Assembly: GCF_900182935.1 (NCBI RefSeq)
Contig: NZ_FXUE01000002.1
Span: forward strand, 62,001 to 126,000
Source of the DNA: Fibrobacter sp. UWB10
GTDB lineage: Bacteria; Fibrobacterota; Fibrobacteria; Fibrobacterales; Fibrobacteraceae
Direction: 5' to 3'
Length of the DNA: 64,000 nt
Below, piece after piece: positions 35,488-42,635 of the stretch. Every line of letters starts with the position of its first letter. Within the stretch, counting starts at the first letter, position 1. The translations under genes and the position numbers were made by a program. Under the pieces are notes generated by a model. It was not told the DNA's origin. It made no database searches and worked only from the letters and a program-made list of their open reading frames with translations.

Positions 35488-35511
35488 AGATGCCCGCTCG
35501 ATGGCGGGCAT
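35488..35511 (-). terminator. Terminator after def
   Basis: ATGCCCGC (35490-35497) pairs with GCGGGCAT (35504-35511). On the - strand it is followed by CTCCTTTTTTG. It lies 30 bases past the def stop. Confidence 0.85.
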
Positions 35512-35540
35512 GACATTGCTCAAAGTGCTTTGGACCAGCC

Positions 35541-36080
35541 TTAGCGCTTCTTTAGTTTCGCCTGAGTATCCTTTGCCATTTTACGCAGCTTGGACTGGTT
35601 CATGGTGCGGTCGGCAGTCGAAATCTTGTCTACGAACAAATCGCCGTTCAGGTGGTCCGTTTCGTGCTGAATGCAGCGGCCAAAGAGTCCGTCGCAGTCA
35701 TGCAGTTCTTGCGGTTCGCCATTGATGTCAAAGAAACGCACGCACACCTTGTCGGGACGCATCACGTTGCAGAAGATATCCGGCACAGAAAGGCAACCTT
35801 CGTCGTACGGCACCACCTTTGCATCGGGTTCGGCTTCCCATTCGGGGTTGAACATAATGTAGGGGCGCGGTTCTTCTTCACCGGGAATAGCGGTGTCGAT
35901 TACGACCAAGCGAATGTTCTTGCCAATTTGCGGGGCGGCAAGGCCGCAACCCGGCGCCTCGTACATGGTTTCGAGCATGTCCTTGGCGAGCTGGCGCAGT
36001 TCAGGCGTAATCTCGGTAATGGGTTCGCACTTTTTGCGAAGCACCGGGTCGCCGTAAGTTCTAATTTCGAGAAGAGCCAT
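35541..36080 (-). CDS. def: Peptide deformylase
   Basis: Removes the formyl group from the N-terminal Met of new proteins. All three metal/active-site motifs are present: GCGLAAPQIG (near 44), EGCLSVP (near 94, metal Cys) and QHETDHLNG (near 137, HExxH). Length 179 is standard. It lies three bases after yajC. Confidence 0.97.
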   Translation of the reverse strand: MALLEIRTYGDPVLRKKCEPITEITPELRQLAKDMLETMYEAPGCGLAAPQIGKNIRLVVIDTAIPGEEEPRPYIMFNPEWEAEPDAKVVPYDEGCLSVPDIFCNVMRPDKVCVRFFDINGEPQELHDCDGLFGRCIQHETDHLNGDLFVDKISTADRTMNQSKLRKMAKDTQAKLKKR

Positions 36081-36083
36081 GGA

Positions 36084-36464
36084 TTACTTCTTTTCTTCGG
36101 TCTTTGCTGCGGTCGCAGTTTCAGCGTTCAGAACGCGGAGAATTGCGGACTTTTCAAAATCGATGATGGTGGTGGAACCCGTACGCACAGAAATCGTGGT
36201 GCCGGTTTCATCGATGTTGGTAACAGTGCCGATAATGCCAGCGGTGGTGATCACCTTGTCACCCTTCTTGAGGGCCTTGCGCATTTCTTCCATCTTCTTC
36301 ATTTCCTTGTTCTTCGGACGGATGAAGAAAAGCCACATCACCACGAACAAGAGAATGAGCGGCAAGAAGCTGCTGATGGCGCTCGGCTGCTGTTCAGCTT
36401 CGGCTGCTTCCTGAGCGAAGGCGGCAATGGAGGAAAGGGTCACGAGAAGTGCAGAAAGTTTCAT
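36084..36464 (-). CDS. yajC: Preprotein translocase subunit YajC
   Basis: 126 residues. Core features are one membrane helix (LPLILLFVVMWLFFI) followed by RPKNKEMKKMEEMRKALKKGDKVITTAGIIGTV, the YajC signature. YajC joins SecDF in protein export. Ahead of the usual helix is a second hydrophobic, signal-like segment (MKLSALLVTLSSIAAFA) and a Glu/Gln/Pro spacer. This is longer than E. coli YajC, and cleavage there would give a type I topology with one remaining helix. Confidence 0.94.
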   Translation of the reverse strand: MKLSALLVTLSSIAAFAQEAAEAEQQPSAISSFLPLILLFVVMWLFFIRPKNKEMKKMEEMRKALKKGDKVITTAGIIGTVTNIDETGTTISVRTGSTTIIDFEKSAILRVLNAETATAAKTEEKK

Positions 36465-36510
36465 AATTTTACCTGCTAGGGGTTAATTGATTTTACGGGG
36501 GTAAAGATAG

Positions 36511-36541
36511 AAAAAATGCTGACGCTGACCTTCGTCAGCGT
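36511..36541 (-). terminator. Terminator after the second cyclic-nucleotide-domain gene
   Basis: On the - strand, GCTGACG (revcomp of 36533-36539 and neighbours) pairs with CGTCAGC, followed by ATTTTTTC. It lies just past the gene ending at 36555. Confidence 0.85.
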
Positions 36542-36554
36542 GACTCAAGAGAGG

Positions 36555-37496
36555 TCAAACGAGCTTCTTGTCGAGCAGCGGGTAAATGCGGTTGAGTTCC
36601 ATCAAGTCAAGGATGGTATCAAAATCCCCGAAAAACGACGGAATCTCGGTGATTTCGGGGAGTGAACTGGTGTCCGCAATTTTTATAGATGCGTTCAACA
36701 GCTTGCGTTCCAAGAGCGGGAGCATGGTGCGCGTGGTAAGCGTGGCGCCAAACATGGCGCGCTTGCCGACTTTCAGGAGCGAATCGGTTGATACGGTAAA
36801 GGTGCCGTTCTTGAGCGGTTCCTTGCTTTGCTGCACGGTCTTGATGACGGCGTTCAGTACCATCTGTTCGGTCATCGAAAGAATCTGCGGCGGCATCTTC
36901 TTGTAGCGGGCGCGGTAACGAATCGATTCGTACAGCAGGTGTACCACGTTCGCGTTCTTCACATGAATCTGCGGCCCCTGAATCTTCAAGATTTCCAGGT
37001 CTTCCAGAATCTTCAACAAGTCTTCGATGTTGTCTTTCGAAAGGTTGAAAAGATTCTCGACGCCGTCTATGACTTCGGCGAGAGAAACGTCGGCTTCTTC
37101 GTTAACCTTGGTGCGAACCGAAAGCGAATCCAGAATGTAGAGCAGGCTAGGCAACGCCTTAATCTTGTCGCTTTTGCGCTTGTTGTCGCCAGCAATCTGC
37201 AGGCGGCCCGTCAAGAACGTAATGATGGACTTGAACCAGGTGGGTTCCTGCTCCAGAGTTTCGTCTAAGTTGTCGGGCGTGATTTCAATCAGTTCAGAAT
37301 CTTCGGTTGCCGTAACCGTTTCGGAGCAGGGCTCTTTTTTAAGGAGCGAAAGTTCACCAATCAGAACGCCCGGGCCGTAAGTGTTCACTTCGCTGTTGCG
37401 GGAATTGGTGCCTTGCAGTTCGCCGTCGCGAATCACGTAAAGCTTTTCGCTCGGGGCGCCTTCGCGGAACAGTACTTGTCCTTCTTCAAGAATCAT
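36555..37496 (-). CDS. Cyclic-nucleotide-binding-domain protein B
   Basis: 313 residues. The N-terminal 110 residues form a CRP-like sensor domain (LEEGQVLFREGAPSEKLYVIRDGELQ, VLIGELSLLKKEPCSETVTATEDSELIEI). The phosphate-binding cassette position has GELSLLKKEP, without the canonical RAAT, so cyclic-nucleotide binding is uncertain. The remainder (110-313) is mainly helical, with no clear recognition helix of the CRP type. Its start overlaps the stop of the paralogous gene upstream by four bases (ATGA type), so the two are co-translated and may form a complex. Confidence 0.85.
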   Translation of the reverse strand: MILEEGQVLFREGAPSEKLYVIRDGELQGTNSRNSEVNTYGPGVLIGELSLLKKEPCSETVTATEDSELIEITPDNLDETLEQEPTWFKSIITFLTGRLQIAGDNKRKSDKIKALPSLLYILDSLSVRTKVNEEADVSLAEVIDGVENLFNLSKDNIEDLLKILEDLEILKIQGPQIHVKNANVVHLLYESIRYRARYKKMPPQILSMTEQMVLNAVIKTVQQSKEPLKNGTFTVSTDSLLKVGKRAMFGATLTTRTMLPLLERKLLNASIKIADTSSLPEITEIPSFFGDFDTILDLMELNRIYPLLDKKLV

Positions 37497-38410
37497 AGTA
37501 CCCCCCGAATGTTGGTTTCGTAGCGCAAGGCTTTCAAGTAATAATGCACTTGGAGCCTGTTAACGACAAAGTGGTCGCAGTCAGGATTGTTTGGCTCGGC
37601 TTTCACGAACCATTCCTTTTTTAACAAATTAATCCACTGCGAAACATCGGCGTCGCTAAACTTTTCGTGAATGAAAGTAATCCATTCTGGCCCGGTCTTG
37701 GGCTTGATCCCTTCGCTTGCCGAAAGGAATACAAGAATCTTTTTCTGCACGATGTTTAATTTGTACGGAGCGTATTCGACACCGCGTTCTTGGGCGCGCA
37801 GGTAGTCCGTAAAAATGTGCAAAAGTTCTGGGTCTGCAATTTTGCAGAAAATGCGACCGTCTTTTTGCGACAGTTTAATCAAGTGCCTGCGCAAAAGCGA
37901 CTTCAAGTCTTCCTGTGCGGCGGCGGTCGAAATCTTTGTCAAAAAGCAGTATTCGCGAATCAGTTCAGCCAGGTTGAATTCGGTGTCCTTGGGCTTGTGG
38001 CTCAAGTATTCGGCAATACTCTTGAGCGAGTTCTGCACGCGGGTCTTGACGGTTGCGCGCTTGAGCTGATGCGTCTTTGCAGAAAGACTACGAATGAGGG
38101 CCAAGAGCCACAACGGAAGCCTTTTCAGTTCAGATTCCATGCACTCTTCGGTTACGAGTGTAATCTTGGAATCTTTGCTTGCCGAAAGTTCATACCTGAA
38201 CGGTTCGCGTTCAAGCAGTGCCGCCACTCCGACCAGATCTCCCGGTCGCATAGTGAATACGACAGAATGCGGGGGCGTAACTTCGCGGGCAACGAGTTCT
38301 CCTTCTTCAAGGATAACGATGCTCCGGTATTCGCTCCCGGGTGAATAAACAACAAAACCCGCCTTCACGCTTTGGTGCGTGGGCGGGATTAATTGTTGAC
38401 GCGAGGTCAT
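37493..38410 (-). CDS. Cyclic-nucleotide-binding-domain protein A
   Basis: 305 residues, paralogous in plan to the downstream gene. The sensor domain is at about 15-125 (VKAGFVVYSPGSEYRSIVILEEGELV, FTMRPGDLVGVAALLEREPFRYELSASKDSKITLV). A helical middle (LNLAELIREYCFLTKIS-like region near 175) and a C-terminal helical region follow, without an obvious CRP DNA-reading helix. The first codons overlap the terminator hairpin of the ribosomal operon upstream (38358-38387, codons 8-18). Transcription may therefore depend on read-through or on a promoter I cannot see. The start at 38410 is uncertain, but the domain begins by about residue 15. Confidence 0.82.
   Translation of the reverse strand: MTSRQQLIPPTHQSVKAGFVVYSPGSEYRSIVILEEGELVAREVTPPHSVVFTMRPGDLVGVAALLEREPFRYELSASKDSKITLVTEECMESELKRLPLWLLALIRSLSAKTHQLKRATVKTRVQNSLKSIAEYLSHKPKDTEFNLAELIREYCFLTKISTAAAQEDLKSLLRRHLIKLSQKDGRIFCKIADPELLHIFTDYLRAQERGVEYAPYKLNIVQKKILVFLSASEGIKPKTGPEWITFIHEKFSDADVSQWINLLKKEWFVKAEPNNPDCDHFVVNRLQVHYYLKALRYETNIRGVL
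38348..38387 (-). terminator. Terminator of the rpsP-rimM-trmD-rplS unit, inside the next coding region
   Basis: Read on the - strand: CCCGCC then CACGC, loop ACCAAA, GCGTG, bulge AA, GGCGGG, then TTTTGTTGTTT. It is a strong 11-bp hairpin starting 45 bases past the rplS stop, within codons 8-18 of the regulator gene. Confidence 0.85.
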
Positions 38411-38431
38411 GTTCCTCGAGTGTTAAGCTGA

Positions 38432-38779
38432 TTAAGCCTGACGTTCGTCGATACGAGCAGCCTTACCGCGGAGGTCGCGCATGTAGTAGATGCGAGCCTG
38501 ACGGACCTTACCCGGACGATCGAGAACGATGGAATCGATACGGGGGGAGTGGAGCGGGAAAATACGTTCCACGGCCACGCTGCCGCTCATCTTGCGGACG
38601 GTAAGAGTTGCAGAAATACCGGTGTTCTTCTTCTGGATCACAACACCCTTGAACGGCTGGATACGTTCCTTGGTGCCTTCGATCACCTTCACGTTCACGG
38701 TAACGGTGTCACCGGCGCGGAGTTCGGGAAGGTCGGTCTTCAAGTTTTCGTTGTGGATTGCTTCAATGTTCAGGGACAT
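38432..38779 (-). CDS. rplS: 50S ribosomal protein L19
   Basis: 115 residues with the L19 signature: [58 protein letters not shown] and [20 protein letters not shown]. Located at the 30S/50S interface. It ends the usual rpsP-rimM-trmD-rplS order; 15 bases separate it from trmD. Confidence 0.98.
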   Translation of the reverse strand: MSLNIEAIHNENLKTDLPELRAGDTVTVNVKVIEGTKERIQPFKGVVIQKKNTGISATLTVRKMSGSVAVERIFPLHSPRIDSIVLDRPGKVRQARIYYMRDLRGKAARIDERQA

Positions 38780-38794
38780 TTGTGTACCTCGTTT

Positions 38795-39499
38795 TTATTT
38801 GATGCCAAATTTAGTATCTTCTTCAAGATTTTTAAAGATGTCTGGGCGTCTTTCTTGCGTTCTTTTTAACGATTCTTGGCGCCTCCAGGCTTTAATGTTC
38901 GCGTGATGGCCCGAAAGGAGCACTTCGGGGACCTTTTTTCCTTCAAAAACTTCGGGTCGGGTATAGACCGGCCATCCCAGTACCCCCTGCGCAAAGGAAT
39001 CGGTTTCGCCGGATTCCTTGTTGCCGAGAGCCCCGTCCAGGAGTCTCACTACGGCATCCGTCACGAGCATGGCAGGTAGTTCGCCTCCGCTCACAACAAA
39101 ATCACCGATAGAAATTTCCAGGTCGACCTCGGACTGGCGGATGCGGTCGTCGATTCCCTTGTAGTGCCCGCAGACAAGTACCAGGTGGCTTTCCTTGGAA
39201 AGTTCCTTGGCCAGCTTGTGGGTAAAGGGAACGCCGTCTGCAGTCAGGTAGATGACTTTGCCGCCATCTTCCTTGACTCCCGTGCTGCGAATAGCGTTTG
39301 CGAGCGGTTCGGGCCTAAGGACCATTCCCGGTTCGCCGCCATAGGGCACGTCGTCCACCTGGCCGTAGTCGTTGATGGCAAAGTCGCGCAGGTAGACGGT
39401 ATTGAATTCCATCAGTCCCTTGCTCTGGGCGCGACCCATGATCGATTGCTTCATGGGTGCAAACATCTCGGGAAAAATGGTGATGCAGTCGATCTTCAC
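38795..39499 (-). CDS. trmD: tRNA (guanine-N1)-methyltransferase
   Basis: SPOUT methyltransferase making m1G37. Seen: IDCITIFPEMFAPM at the start, GYGQVDDVPYGGEPGMVLRPE-type loop (DDVPYGGEPGM), LVLVCGHYKGIDDRI (knot) and SIGDFVVSGGELPAMLVTDAVVRLLDGALG. I place the start at the GTG at 39499, which overlaps the rimM stop as GTGA and gives MKIDCITIFPEMF, the normal N-terminus; GGAGG lies four bases upstream. An ATG five codons earlier is possible but adds PGGKV, encoded by the ribosome site itself. Confidence 0.96.
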   Translation of the reverse strand: MKIDCITIFPEMFAPMKQSIMGRAQSKGLMEFNTVYLRDFAINDYGQVDDVPYGGEPGMVLRPEPLANAIRSTGVKEDGGKVIYLTADGVPFTHKLAKELSKESHLVLVCGHYKGIDDRIRQSEVDLEISIGDFVVSGGELPAMLVTDAVVRLLDGALGNKESGETDSFAQGVLGWPVYTRPEVFEGKKVPEVLLSGHHANIKAWRRQESLKRTQERRPDIFKNLEEDTKFGIK

Positions 39500-40053
39500 C
39501 TTTCCTCCGGGCACAGGCTCTTTAAGTAGTCTGCGCTAAAAATGATGCTGTTGCCATCTTCGTCCACGTCCAAGACACAGTCGTCTATCCAGGGGGCGAG
39601 GATTGTCTTTGCGGAAAATTCGCGTTGGAAGGCCGCGTCGAACTTGACGTGAAACGCGTTCACGGTAGGCAGCTCTTCGACTTCGAGCACTTCACCTACA
39701 TCACGACCGTCTTCCAGTTTTGCGCGGAACCCAATCAGATCGTCCAGGTAATATTCACCTTCGGGGGCGGGGAGCCTCTCCGATTCGGGAATCATTACGT
39801 CTGCATTCACGAAGTGAGTCAGGGATTCCGGCGTGTCGTACCCCTTGAACTTTAATAACCACAGATTGTTTGCAAGCCTGGAATCTTCCAGAGTCAATTG
39901 GACCTGTTCACCATTGGTCTTCTTTAGCATCACGTCCTTGAGCTTCTCATGACGCGTAAGGTCGTGAGTGAGCGGCATCGCCTTGATGTATCCCTTGACG
40001 CCATGCGTGCGCATGAGCTGGCATACGGTGATGTATTCTTCGGACTCAGACAT
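39496..40053 (-). CDS. rimM: Ribosome maturation factor RimM
   Basis: 185 residues from the ATG at 40053 (MSESEEYITVCQLMRTHG); 17 upstream in-frame codons are not RimM-like. The RimM N-terminal domain (RTHGVKGYIKAMPLTHD) and the PRC-barrel half (EGEYYLDDLIGFRAKLEDGRDVGEVLEVEELP) are clear, with the C-terminal LAPWIDDCVLDVDEDGNSI. It assists 30S head assembly with S19. The preceding gene rpsP ends in a terminator-like hairpin, so rimM may have a lower transcript level. Confidence 0.96.
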   Translation of the reverse strand: MSESEEYITVCQLMRTHGVKGYIKAMPLTHDLTRHEKLKDVMLKKTNGEQVQLTLEDSRLANNLWLLKFKGYDTPESLTHFVNADVMIPESERLPAPEGEYYLDDLIGFRAKLEDGRDVGEVLEVEELPTVNAFHVKFDAAFQREFSAKTILAPWIDDCVLDVDEDGNSIIFSADYLKSLCPEER

Positions 40054-40118
40054 GAAAGACTTAGTGGGGTTTTGAATCAGCGGAAGGTGGTTACCTTGGT
40101 TCAAGCGGTTTTGCTAGA

Positions 40119-40148
40119 TAAAAAAGCCCCGTGCTTTGAGGCACGAGG
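40119..40148 (-). terminator. Terminator/attenuator between rpsP and rimM
   Basis: On the - strand CCTCGTGC, loop CTCAAA, GCACGGGG (8 bp, one G-T), then CTTTTTT. It falls 18 bases after the rpsP stop and about 65 before rimM. Confidence 0.85.
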
Positions 40149-40166
40149 TTTCTTTTCAAGCGAAAA

Positions 40167-40607
40167 TTATGCTTCGGCAGCGGGTGCTTCTGCAGGAGCT
40201 TCTGCGGCGGCAGCGGCTTCAGCAGCGGCGGCTTCCTTAGCGGCCTTTTCAGCTTCGATCTTGGCGAGAGCCTTAGGACCGAGCTTGGCCTTCTTGGCCT
40301 TTTCAGCACGCGGAGTAGCGGTCTTGCCTTCGATAGAACGGCCAGCGCGGATTTCGTGGAACAAGTCCATGATGCCGACCTTCTTGAGGAGGCTGCGAAC
40401 GGTGTCAGACGGCTGTGCACCAGTCTGGAGCCACTTGAGGACCTTTTCCTGTTCGAACTTGATTTCCGGAGTCTTGGAATTCGGGTTGTAGAAACCCACC
40501 TGTTCGATAAAGCTATCGTCGCGAGCCTTGCGGGAATCAATCACCACGGCGCGGTAGATGGGGTTGTGACGCTTGCCGAAACGAGCGAGACGGATAACGG
40601 TTGCCAT
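40167..40607 (-). CDS. rpsP: 30S ribosomal protein S16 with Ala-rich tail
   Basis: 146 residues. The first 85 or so form S16 (VIRLARFGKRHNPIYRAVVIDSRKARDDSFIEQVGFYNP, VLKWLQTGAQPSDTVRSLLKKVGI). The remaining 60 are a Lys/Ala tail ending in repeated AAAEA/APAEAP units, not required by the fold and common as species-specific extensions. It heads the rpsP-rimM-trmD-rplS order. Confidence 0.97.
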   Translation of the reverse strand: MATVIRLARFGKRHNPIYRAVVIDSRKARDDSFIEQVGFYNPNSKTPEIKFEQEKVLKWLQTGAQPSDTVRSLLKKVGIMDLFHEIRAGRSIEGKTATPRAEKAKKAKLGPKALAKIEAEKAAKEAAAAEAAAAAEAPAEAPAAEA

Positions 40608-40773
40608 TTTAACCTCTTATTTGTTTATTTTCCCGTTTTTCAGGGAAAATGGGGTTTGTTTTATTGTTTTGGGCCAAAGATAGCAAAAAAACTCTTGTGT
40701 GTAAAGGACGGAATGTAAAATTTTTCCGTTCTTTACAGATAAATTAATTGAAATTTAAGGTTTTTTAAGCACG

Positions 40774-40803
40774 AAAAAAGCCCAAAAACGTCGTTTTTGG
40801 GCT
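40774..40803 (-). terminator. Terminator after purF
   Basis: On the - strand AGCCCAAAAACG pairs with CGTTTTTGGGCT around a short loop and is followed by TTTTTTCG. It lies just past the purF stop at 40827. Confidence 0.9.
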
Positions 40804-40826
40804 AAAATCGGTGATTTTACTGCTTT

Positions 40827-42293
40827 TTATTCTTTGTCGCTGTCGTCGCTGTGACAGGGGCAGTGGTAGCAGTCACCCGTTTCGGCGTAGTCCTTACCGC
40901 TCCAGCAGTAAGTGCAGAGCTGGTCTTCGGGCAGGCCAATAGCGTGAATCACGTCGTCGATGCGCTGGAAAGCGAGAGTCGTGAGGTTCAACTTCTGGCG
41001 GATGTATTCGACCATGCCCTTGTAGGCTTCGCCATCCGGATTAGTGTACTTCTCGATATCGGCGTTTTCACCTTCCTGGTCGCGAATGTAGCGGCGGGTG
41101 ATCAAGTCGTATTCGTTCTTGGAACGAGAGAAGTTGATGAACTTACAGGGGTAAACGAGCGGCGGGCATGCGATACGCATGTGCGTTTCTTTACAACCAA
41201 GTGAATAAAGCTTCAGAGCCTGCTTACCGAGCTGGGTACCACGCACAATGGAGTCGTCGCAGAACACCAGGCGGCGGTCCTTGATGAGTCCCGGAATCGG
41301 AATCAACTTCATGGATGCCACGCGTTCGCGCTGCTTCTGGTCTTGCGGCATAAAGGAACGGGCCCAAGTCGGAGTGTACTTCACGAACGGGCGGGCAAAC
41401 TTGATGCCAGCTTCGTGAGCGTAGCCGAGGGCGTGAGATGTACCGGAGTCAGGAATACCGCAGGCGGCATCTGCTTCGGTGGGGGTGCGCTTTGCAAGGG
41501 CAGAACCGCAACGGTAGCGGGTCATTTCCACATTGCGGCCTTCGTAAGTCGAAGCCGGGTAGCCGTAGTAAACCCACAGGAATGAGCAGATAGCCATCTT
41601 CTTGCCCGGGGCAACGAGAGTCTTGTCGCCTTCCGGTGTGAGTTCGGCGATTTCGCCCGGACCCATGTCGCGGACATATTCAAAACCGAGGTTATGGAGG
41701 GCGCAGCTTTCTTGCAGGGCAATCATGGCGCCGTCTTTCTTGCCGAGCACGATCGGCGTACGGCCCCACTTGTCGCGGCTTGCGTAGAACTTGCCGTTTT
41801 CGTCCATCAAAAGAACGGAGCAGCTTCCCTTGATTTTTTCTTGAACGTACTTGAGACCATCGACAATGGAATCTTGCGTTGCAATCAGGGCGGACACCAC
41901 TTCGGTCGGTCCGACCATTCCGCTAGTCGTGGAATACTGGAGCTGCATGCAGTTGTTCTTGAACAGCTCGTTCTTGATTTCTTCGATGTTGGTGATCAAG
42001 CCGACGGTCACGATAGCGAACGTGCCGAGCTTAGATGTCATCACGAGCGGCTGCGGGTCAGTATCCGAAATAACGCCGATACCAACGTTTCCGGCAAAAG
42101 AGGGCAAGTCATGTTCAAACTTGCTGCGGAACGGGGTGTTCTGGATATTGTGGATTGAACGATGGAAGTGTCCGTTAGCTTTGAGAACAGCCAAACCGCC
42201 ACGGTGGGTTCCAAGGTGTGAATGGTAGTCGGTTCCGAAGAAGAGATCGCTTACGCAATCTTCTTTAGAAACAACACCGCAAAAGCCGCCCAT
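40827..42293 (-). CDS. purF: Amidophosphoribosyltransferase (PurF family)
   Basis: 488 residues from the ATG at 42293, preceded by AAGGAG. It catalyses PRPP plus glutamine to 5-phosphoribosylamine, the first step of purine synthesis. The N-terminus MGGFCGVVSKEDC places the nucleophilic Cys at position 5 after a four-residue propeptide. It resembles Bacteroidota-type proteins (DLFFGTDYHSHLGTHRGGLAV). The PRPP loop is LVFCDDSIVRGTQLG (near 360). The C-terminus contains CTYCWSGKDY, then CYHCPCH, six Cys in all, possibly a metal or Fe-S site. The 342-base gap upstream holds the heptamer repeat. Confidence 0.92.
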   Translation of the reverse strand: MGGFCGVVSKEDCVSDLFFGTDYHSHLGTHRGGLAVLKANGHFHRSIHNIQNTPFRSKFEHDLPSFAGNVGIGVISDTDPQPLVMTSKLGTFAIVTVGLITNIEEIKNELFKNNCMQLQYSTTSGMVGPTEVVSALIATQDSIVDGLKYVQEKIKGSCSVLLMDENGKFYASRDKWGRTPIVLGKKDGAMIALQESCALHNLGFEYVRDMGPGEIAELTPEGDKTLVAPGKKMAICSFLWVYYGYPASTYEGRNVEMTRYRCGSALAKRTPTEADAACGIPDSGTSHALGYAHEAGIKFARPFVKYTPTWARSFMPQDQKQRERVASMKLIPIPGLIKDRRLVFCDDSIVRGTQLGKQALKLYSLGCKETHMRIACPPLVYPCKFINFSRSKNEYDLITRRYIRDQEGENADIEKYTNPDGEAYKGMVEYIRQKLNLTTLAFQRIDDVIHAIGLPEDQLCTYCWSGKDYAETGDCYHCPCHSDDSDKE

Positions 42294-42413
42294 AAATACT
42301 CCTTGAGTGATTGGGGAAAATTTGAATTCAAAGGTAGAAATTTTGTGCGACTTGTTAAGCCGTAAAAACATAAATATTACTTCCAATCTCAAAACCATCT
42401 TTAACTATTCATT

Positions 42414-42497
42414 CTACCTCCATATCCAATATTCATTATTCATTGTTCATTATTCATTACTCATCCCTCACTTCACACCCCACACCTCACATCCCTT
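42414..42497. repeat. Degenerate heptanucleotide repeat upstream of purF
   Basis: About eleven 7-base units in a row on the + strand, among them AATATTC, ATTATTC, ATTGTTC, ATTATTC, ATTACTC, ATCCCTC, ACTTCAC and ACCCCAC, drifting gradually in sequence while keeping the 7-base phase. It fills much of the gap between purF and the diguanylate cyclase gene (42294-42635); apart from a TTAATTTA-type AT-rich stretch before 42636 I see nothing else there. Confidence 0.85.
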
Positions 42498-42635
42498 CGG
42501 ATACTGCGCATCTGTTTAGGTAATGGCGTTTCGGCCTCTTTCGGGATTATTTTTATAGGAAATCCGGAAAAATGTTTGATTTTTCTTAAAATTTTATTAA
42601 TTTATAGAACGTAAAGTTTCTAAAACGGTTTGCCG

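Noticed and set aside
40827-42293. PurF homolog lacking its catalytic Cys, as in some related proteins beginning MGGFFG
   Set aside because: Here the residue is Cys (MGGFCG) and the PRPP loop is intact, so an active enzyme is the simpler reading.
42414-42497. A CRISPR array
   Set aside because: The repeat unit is seven bases with no spacers and no cas genes nearby; it is a tandem heptamer array.
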